From assembly GCA_030062745.1 (NCBI GenBank), contig CP099839.1, positions 28,023,451 to 28,087,450 of the forward strand: a DNA stretch of 64,000 bases, given 5' to 3'. The position numbers were made by a program, and so were the translations under genes. Source of the stretch: Capitulum mitella. Taxonomy: Eukaryota; Arthropoda; Thecostraca; Pollicipedomorpha; Pollicipedidae. Shown piece after piece: positions 60,985 to 64,000 of the stretch (its first letter is position 1; each line of letters starts with the position of its first letter). The notes beneath the pieces were generated by a model. It made no database searches and was not told the DNA's origin. It was given only the letters and a program-made list of their open reading frames with translations.

Positions 60985-62194
60985 TTAACCCTATTCCCGG
61001 AGGGCTAGACGGTATGGTTGATTCCCGGCAGGGGGGAGCGGATTCGCCCCACCCTCTGAGATCTCGAGAACTACTCGTCCGATTTCATCGCAACAAACGA
61101 CAATCGATTTGCCATGACGTGAACTACATTTTTATAAAAATGAATTTTCAAAATTTCAAAATGTATGGATACAGGGGCAAAAATGTCAAAATGGCGGTAC
61201 TTTTGGACTTCTTATAACTCCGTTTATCGACCGATTTCAATGAAACTGGCATGAATCGAGAGATTATGGATAGGGCTTTTACCATGGGTACACAAATCTG
61301 AAATTTTGAGAAAATTCATGGGCGTTCACAAGGTTTCAAAAATAGGATTAGTTTTCTAACAGCTGAATGAACAAAAGAGTCAAAAACACTTTTTTGGCTT
61401 CTGCTAGTCATGTTATGATAAAGAAGTGCAAACCGCATCACAATGTTTGTATAATGTTAGCATAGGCGGTGCCAGGGACATGAAAAAGGAGGAACTATCA
61501 TGGTCAAACGTTCTTCAGATCGACTCGTGACCTTTGACCTTAAATGGCCTCTAGTGACCTTGGGGTCACTTGGAATGATGTCGTGTGCATTTAATACTAT
61601 CTGTAAACGTTTTCAATCATTTGAATTCACTCTATTTCAAAAAATTCATTGTATGGCTATTACGATATAGGGTACACGCACTGACATTTTAGGTCATAGC
61701 TCCGTGGCCCGACCTGATATTAAGCTGAAACTCGATACACAAGTAGAGGGTACCATTCTACGTCATATGTATTCCGGGTTTGGCATTTGAAAAAAAAACA
61801 GCGCCGAAATTATCGCAAAAAAACAAATTTTGACTTTTGACCTTGACTTGACCTTGTAAAGTGACCTCAGATAAACAAAATTACGTCTGCACATTACCCA
61901 ACTATTAAGCTATACACCCATATAAATTTTAAGTTTTACCCTAGGAACTCTGTGTTTGGCAGACATTTTCCTTTTACCCTCAAGATGGCCAAAAATGGCG
62001 TGAGGTGCCTCCCAAAACCTTTGCCTGGCTCCGCTCCTGAGCAAAATAGAATTTTGAAATTTTGTCACGGCGCGTAGAAAGAATAGCTAGGAAAAGTCAC
62101 GAAGTTTCGTGAAGTTGCGTTAAAAAGCTAGGAATTGGGAAGCAAAAAACCCGAGGGGAGGCAGATTCGGCCCCCCTGCCGGGAATAGGGTTAA
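60985..62194 (+). mobile_element. TTAA-flanked element family A, copy 3
   Basis: A 1210-bp copy in the same orientation as copy 1, from TTAACCCTATTCCCGG to CCGGGAATAGGGTTAA. The interior follows copy 1 closely along its whole length, with scattered substitutions and small indels. The DR1 is intact at 61528-61540 (TGACCT-T-TGACCT). No transposase. Confidence 0.87.
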
Positions 62195-62880
62195 GAGCGC
62201 CCGATCTGCAGACGGGGCACCAAATATATGAGGGGCACCTAATCTGTAAGGGGAGGGGCGTCTGGCCTGAAAGGTGCGCCTGTATGATAGACGTGTCTGG
62301 TCTGTAAGGCGTCCCGTACGAACGCCTAACCTGCAGACACCAAATATATGAGGGGCGCCTGATGTGTACGGGGTGCTTCGCTCGCCAAGGGCGCCGAGTC
62401 CCCGAGGGGTGCCTGACCTGTATGGTGGGTGTCTGGCATGCAAGGGGCACGGGCATCGTAGACATGTCTGGTCTGCAGGGTGTTCCGTTCGGGCGCCTGG
62501 TCTGTAGAGGGGGCGCCAAATGTATGAGATGTGCCTTATGTGTACGGAGCGCCTCGCTCGCCAAGAGCGCCGAGTCCCCGAGGGGCGCCTGATGTGTAAA
62601 GGGCGTCTTGTTCGCCAAGGGCACTGAGCCCCGGAGAGACACCTAATCTGTACGGGGGATGACCTGTTGGGGCGCCTGGATCGTAGACGTGTCGGCTTTG
62701 TGAGGGGAGCCAAATTATTTAGAGGGGTCTCATCTGTACGAGAAGAGGGGGCGCCTGGCCTGCATGGGGCGCCGGGCATTCCAGTTACCTGGCCTTTACG
62801 ACAGCGCTTACTTGTAAGGGGCGCCATGTCCACGAGGAGTAGCTGATCATTGTATGGGGGAAGGGCGCCTGGAGGCTGAT
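62195..62880. repeat. GGGGCGCCTG-type degenerate minisatellite with higher-order structure
   Basis: Directly abutting family A copy 3. Units of about 20-25 bases share ggggcgcctgatctgta. A larger block recurs: caaatatatgaggggc (62220, 62340; variant 62515), ctcgctcgccaagrgcgccg (about 62368 and 62551) and cgtagacrtgtctggtctg (62287, 62457). So a composite unit of about 120-180 bases is superimposed. The long - strand frames across it are artefacts. Confidence 0.8.
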
Positions 62881-62886
62881 GGTTTT

Positions 62887-64000
62887 TAACCCGCGCACGA
62901 CCGTCGGTCCGTCCCGAACATCGGCGACTGGGGGGGGGCAGTTGACTGCCCCCCCTCTAACTCGCGAACGGTTGGTCGCACGATAAAAATAAGCATACCG
63001 TTGGAAAGCCTGTGACGAGTAGAGCTCGAAACTGGTCTCATTTTTAGTTTTGGATAATATTTAAGCCAATTTACGCCCTATATATGTTTTCTCATAGCCG
63101 ACTGCATGAGACCGAGAAATGGCCTGAATCTCAAGGGCTATGACTAATAACGCATAGGTAAAGGCACCAGCGCACAAGTAAATGTCCGCGGATGCCGATA
63201 CACGTCTAATTTCCTCAGATTTGTTAAATATATACGTCGAAACGTTGAGTTAAAGACACCGTAATTCTCCCGTCAGCAGTCAGTGTGCGCCGCGGCCGTA
63301 TGCGGTACCAAATTGACGGGAACTAATTTTGGCGTTCCTTTATTTTCGCGAAAAAAGACGATCTGTGTCAATGTTATTGATCTTTGTGGTTCTTGTGATG
63401 GTTTCTCATGCTTAAAGTTTGGGAAAAATTGATTAGTTCTAATCTACAAAGTTGGCGGAGCTTTATTCGCGAGAGCCTGTTTATTTCCAAAATATGCTAC
63501 TTTTTCAAACTTTTTGAGGTTCCTGCTATTAATTACGTCCGTGCAAGCTAGTTCTGCCATTTTCTACCCATTCTACCCAATCGATATCGTCGATTTTGAC
63601 GGTGGTACATTTTGACTCACTACAGTTATTCGTGACCTGACCTCAGGTCAATGGTTGGAAGTCGCTGATACTTTGCCCAATGACGGTAACTAGATGTCTG
63701 CTTCACTCCACACTAAAAATGTTATGGAATATTCCGTCAATTTCCGAAAAAAACGGCAATATGTCTTAAAAATGCGCTTGACCTTAGGTCAATGACCCGA
63801 AAAATTCCGAAAATTTTGAGATAGCAGATTTGTTGCATCTGTCATGATCACTAATTCCTGAAAGTATTATTGAGATATCTTGTTTTGCGAAAAAGTTAGA
63901 GGGTGCTAAACTTTTTTTGACATAGGTCTGTTTGACCTGACCTAGGTCAGGCACCTGAGGTGACCTGAGGTCAAAAGTTTGACACAAGACGTAAAATTGA
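62887..64000 (+). mobile_element. Probable partial TTAA-type element running off the window
   Basis: Starts TTAACCCGCGCACGACC, followed by a G8 run, its complementary C run (ggggggggcagttgactgcc) and ctaactcgcgaacgg. This is the same plan as families A and B (TTAACCC, G/C arm, ctcg.gaac). The right part carries three everted AGGTCA palindromes. The right end is beyond 64000, so the call is tentative. Confidence 0.4.
63638..63949. promoter_or_regulatory. Cluster of everted AGGTCA repeats
   Basis: TGACCTcAGGTCA at 63638-63650, TGACCTtAGGTCA at 63779-63791, TGACCTAGGTCA at 63938-63949, plus further TGACCT words to 63975. These are nuclear-receptor half sites in everted arrangement. No functional evidence. 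Confidence 0.3.

Noticed and set aside
62097-62833. 181- and 237-codon - strand frames
   Set aside because: They run through the GGGGCGCCTG minisatellite and the end of a transposon.

Overview
This is a 64 kb piece of an animal nuclear genome. It contains spliced genes with GT-AG introns, a eukaryotic tRNA-Arg, CpG-rich islands, microsatellites, minisatellites and many non-autonomous DNA transposons. The protein sequences (a vrille/NFIL3 bZIP factor, the 3' half of an importin-13 gene, a METTL24-type methyltransferase) and GC-rich exons in an AT-richer, repeat-rich background fit an arthropod. I infer a crustacean, perhaps a barnacle, but the sequence alone does not settle the species.

Layout. 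1-13.9 kb: a tRNA-Arg(ACG) gene, a decayed pogo-like transposon (TA target site, long terminal inverted repeats), two full copies of a 1.2 kb TTAA-flanked element (family A) and one copy of a second TTAA element (family B). 13.9-24.5 kb: the last eight coding exons of importin-13 on the + strand, ending in a conserved C-terminus, with a polyA signal at 24500. 25.6-32.0 kb: a CpG island with a possible first exon, a possible signal-anchor exon and a clear terminal exon of a METTL24-like methyltransferase. Splice phases agree between the three, and a 23-bp minisatellite lies in the second intron. 32-41.7 kb: no convincing gene. It holds a foldback inverted repeat, a compound AC/ACGC/AT microsatellite, a pair of short MITEs, a tandem E-box pair and one orphan exon-like block. 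41.7-49 kb: the vrille coding exon on the - strand and, upstream of it, CpG islands carrying four CACGTG E-boxes, two perfect TTACGTAA D-boxes, three AP-1 sites and CRE sites. 49-64 kb: mostly repeats. These are a second compound microsatellite, a broken pogo-type transposase, another CpG island, a hAT-like MITE with a perfect 8-bp target duplication inside a larger inverted repeat, the third full family A copy, a GGGGCGCCTG-type minisatellite, and an unfinished TTAA-starting element at the window end.

The most interesting points are (1) the upstream region of vrille, which carries both the input sites expected for CLOCK/CYCLE and the palindrome bound by vrille/PAR-bZIP proteins themselves; and (2) the TTAA element families, which occur repeatedly and carry conserved direct and everted repeats of the nuclear-receptor half site AGGTCA. 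Neither claim could be tested by search here. All exon boundaries were read by eye from splice signals, reading phase and recalled family alignment.
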